A program made the translations under genes and the position numbers. A DNA stretch of 64,000 nucleotides from Clytia hemisphaerica (taxonomy: Eukaryota; Cnidaria; Hydrozoa; Leptothecata; Clytiidae). The DNA is taken from contig CACVBU010000349.1 in assembly GCA_902728285.1 (NCBI GenBank), positions 396,384 through 460,383 of the forward strand. Direction: 5' to 3'. Position 1 is the first letter of the stretch. Each line of letters begins with the position of its first letter. This document shows, one piece after another, positions 60,950 through 64,000 of this stretch. The notes under the pieces were generated by a model. The model had not been told where the DNA came from. It saw nothing but the letters and a program-made list of their open reading frames with translations, and ran no database searches.

Positions 60950-63900
60950 CTTGAAATCGATTCCAAACACTATACAAAAGCTTAAAAAATGATTTTGTTC
61001 AGTAGAAAACCCTTGAAATCGATTCAAAAGCCATCCGAAAGAGTGAAAAATGATTTTTTTTTCAATAGAAAACGCTTTAAATCGATTCAAAACACCGTCC
61101 CAAACCTTGAAAGTGATTTCACTTAGCAGAAAACGCTTGAAATCGATTCCAAACACCATTCAAAGGCTTCAAAAGTGATGGTGTTGATTAGAAAACGCTT
61201 GAAATCGATTCCAAACACTATAGTAAAGTTTGAAAAATGATTTTGTTCAGTAGAAAACGCTTGAAATCGATTTCAAACACCATTCAAAGGCTTCAAAAGT
61301 GATGGTGTTGATTAGAAAACGCTTGAAATCGATTCCAAACACTATAGTAAAGCTTGAAAAATGCTTTTGTTCAGTAGAAAACGCTTGAAATCGATTAAAA
61401 ACACCATCCGAAAGCTTGAAAAATGATTTTGTTCAGTAGAAAATGCTTGAAAACGATTCTAAACACCACCAGAAAGCTTGAAAAATGATTTTGTTCAGTA
61501 GAAAACCCTTGAAATCGATTCAAAACGCCATCCAAAAGCGTGAAAAATGATTTTTTTTCAATAGAAAACGCTTTAAATCGATTCAAAACACCATCCGAAA
61601 CCTTGAAAGTGATTTCAGTTAGCAGAAAACGCTTGAAATCGATTCTTAACACCATTCAAAGGCTTCAAAAGTGATTGTGTTGCGTAGAAAACGCATGAAA
61701 TCGATTTCAAACGCCATCCAAAAGCGTGAAGAATTATTTCACTTATTAGAAAACGCTTGAAATTAAATCAAAACACCATGCGAAAGTTTGAAAATGATTT
61801 TGTTCAGTAGAAAACTCATGAAATGGATTCCAAACACCATCCGAAAGCGTGTAAAATGAGTTTGTTCAGTAAAAAACGCTTGAAATTGATTCCAAACACC
61901 ATTCAAAGGCTTAAAAAGTGATGGTGTTGATTACAAAACGCTTGAAATCGATTCCAAACACCATAGTAAAGCTTGAAAAATGATTTTGTTCAGCAGAAAA
62001 CGCTTGAATCCGATTCCAAAGACCATTCAAAGTTTTCAAAAGTGATTGTGTTGAGTGGAAAACGCTTGAAATCGTTTTCAAACACCATCCATACTTTCAA
62101 ACACCATCCGAAAGCTTGAAAAATGATTTTGTTCAGTAGAAAATGTTTGAAAACGATTCTAAACACCACAAGAAAGCTTTAAAAGCGATTTTGCTCAGTA
62201 GAAAATGCTTGAAATCGAATCCAAACACCATCCGAAAGCGTGAAAAATAAGTTTGTTTATAGTAAAAAACGCTTGAAATCAATTCCAAACACCATTCAAA
62301 GGCTTAAAAAGTGATTGTGTTGAGTAGAAAACGCCTAAAATCGATTCCAAACACCATAGGAAAGCGTGAAAAATGATTTTTTTTCCATAGAAAACGCTTT
62401 AAATCGATTCAAAACACCATCCGAAACCTTGAAAGTGCAGAAAACGCTTGAAATCGATTCCAAACACCATTCAAAGGCTCCAAAAGTGATTGTGTTCCGT
62501 AGAAAACGCATGAAATCGATTTCAAACGCCATCGGGGAGCGTGAAGAATGATTTCACGTATTAGAAAACGCTTGAAATTAAATCAAAACACCATCCGAAA
62601 GTTTGAAAAATGATTTTGTTCAGTAGAAAATGCTTGAAAACGATTCTAAACACCACGAGAAAAATTGAAAAGCGATTTTGTTCAGTAGAAAATGCTTGAA
62701 ATCGCTTCAAAACACCATCCGAACGCGTGAAAAATGAGTTTGTTCTGTAGTAAACGCTTGAAATCGATTTTAAACACCATTCAAAGGCTTAAAAGTGATC
62801 GTGTTGAGTAGAAAATGCCGAAAATCGATTCCAAACACCATAGGAAAGCTTGAAAAATGATTTTGTTTAGTTTAAAACGCTTGAAATCGATTCAAAACGC
62901 CATCCGAAAACTTGAAAAATGATTTGACTCAGTAGAAAACGGTAGAAATCAATTCCAAACACAATCTGAAAGCTTGGAAAATGATTTTGTTCAGTAGAAA
63001 ATGCTTGAAAACGATTCTAAACACCACCAGAAAGCTTGAAAAGCGATTTTGTTGAGTAGAAAATGCTTGAAATCAATTTAAAACACCATCCGAAAGCGTG
63101 AAAAATGAGTTTGTTCAGTAGAAAACGTTTGAAAACGATTCTAAACACCACCAGGAAGCTTGAAAAGCGATTTTGTTCAGTAGAAAATGCTTGAAATCGA
63201 TTCAAACCACCATCCGAAAGCGTGAAAAATGAGTTTGTTCAGTAGAAAACGCTTGAAATCAATTTAAAACACCATTCAAAGGCTTAAAAGTGATCGTGTT
63301 GAGTAGAAAATGCCGAAAATCGATTCCAAACACCATCCGAAAGCGTGAAAAGTGAGTTTGTTCAGTAGAAAACGCTTGAAATCAATTTAAAACACCATTC
63401 AAAGGCTTAAAAAGTGATCGTGTTGAGTAGAAAATGCTGAAAATCGATTCCAAACACCATAGGAAAGCTTGAAAAATGATTTTGTTTAGTTTAAAAAGCT
63501 TGAAATCGATTTAAAACGCCATCCGAAAACTTGAAAAATGATTTGACTCAGTAGAAAACAGTAGAAATCAATTCCAAACACAATCTGAAAGCTTGGAAAA
63601 TGATTTTGTTCAGTAGAAAACCCTTGAAATCGATTCAAAACGCCATCCGAAAGCGTGAAAAATGATTTATTTTCAATAGAAAACCCTTGAAATTGATTCA
63701 AAATGCCATCCGAAAGCGTGAAAAATGATTTTTTTTCAATAGAAAACGCTTTAAATCGATTCAAAACACCATCCGAAAACTTGAAAAATGATTTGACTCA
63801 GTACAAAACAGTAGAAATCAATTCCAAACACTATACGAAAGCTTGAGAAATGATTTTGCTCAGTAGAAAACCCTTGAAATCGATTGAAAACGCCATCCGA

Positions 63901-64000
63901 AAGAGTGAAAAATAATTTTTCTCAATAGAAAATGCTTGAAAACGATTCTAAACACCATCCAAAACCTTGAAAGTGATTTCACTTAGCAGAAATCGCTTGA
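60950..64000. repeat. ~62-bp satellite, about 49 units, continues past the window
   Basis: The unit contains GAAAACGCTTGAAATCGATT, CCAAACACCATCCGAAAGC, TTGAAAAATGATTTTGTTCA, GTA. Several unit types occur (GTTCAGTA, GTTGAGTA or ATTTCACTTAGCA). The order of types repeats in blocks (for example 62880-63010 and 63490-63620), indicating higher-order duplication. Minus-strand ORFs rich in FKAFSIEKK/VLNRF are by-products. Confidence 0.95.

Noticed and set aside
60929-63764. Minus-strand ORFs rich in FKAFSIEKK
   Set aside because: By-products of the 62-bp satellite, broken and frame-shifted throughout.

Overview
This is AT-rich animal nuclear DNA. Genes are split by GT-AG introns, the chromatin and kinase domains are eukaryotic, and most of the window is mobile elements, inverted-repeat elements and satellites. 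The mix (Penelope-like, Copia and Merlin elements, many foldback/MITE copies, and a KMT5A-like SET plus recombinase gene family that I remember from fish and cnidarians) suggests a marine invertebrate, perhaps a cnidarian. That assignment is weak and rests on memory, not on a search.

Layout: 0-1.7 kb holds the last exons of an unrecognised gene and a broken ORF. 2.7-4.5 kb holds small inverted-repeat elements and a Penelope-associated GC-rich cassette. 4.58-6.67 kb is a 46-bp satellite. 6.77-8.70 kb (minus) is a four-exon Merlin/IS1016-type transposase. 8.8-9.72 kb is a Penelope-like 3' fragment. 10.5-24.9 kb is gene-poor: many short inverted-repeat elements, some nested, one broken unrecognised repeat gene and one small CUE-like ORF.

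25.7-58.8 kb (plus) is the main finding. It can be read as one 22-exon gene of about 1,477 codons in which every exon junction keeps phase. The order is protein kinase, KMT5A-like SET methyltransferase domain, a basic NLS and acidic micro-exon linker, C2H2-type zinc finger, tyrosine recombinase/integrase-like domain, second acidic linker, and a basic C-terminal domain. Its introns host two Penelope-like reverse transcriptases (31.1-35.3 kb, minus), a complete Copia retrotransposon with identical LTRs and a 5-bp target duplication (40.09-45.29 kb), a decayed non-LTR reverse transcriptase (46.5-47.1 kb), an 88-bp satellite (55.65-57.85 kb) and several MITEs.

58.8-64 kb contains a nested MITE pair, a long (GT)n tract, a block of TGTGGGGACA motifs and a ~62-bp satellite that runs off the window.

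If the gene model is right, one polypeptide would combine phosphorylation, histone-type lysine methylation and a DNA strand-exchange fold. It may be a domesticated recombinase or the core of a large unusual mobile element. Exon calls are from splice signals, phase and domain continuity only; no transcript data were available.
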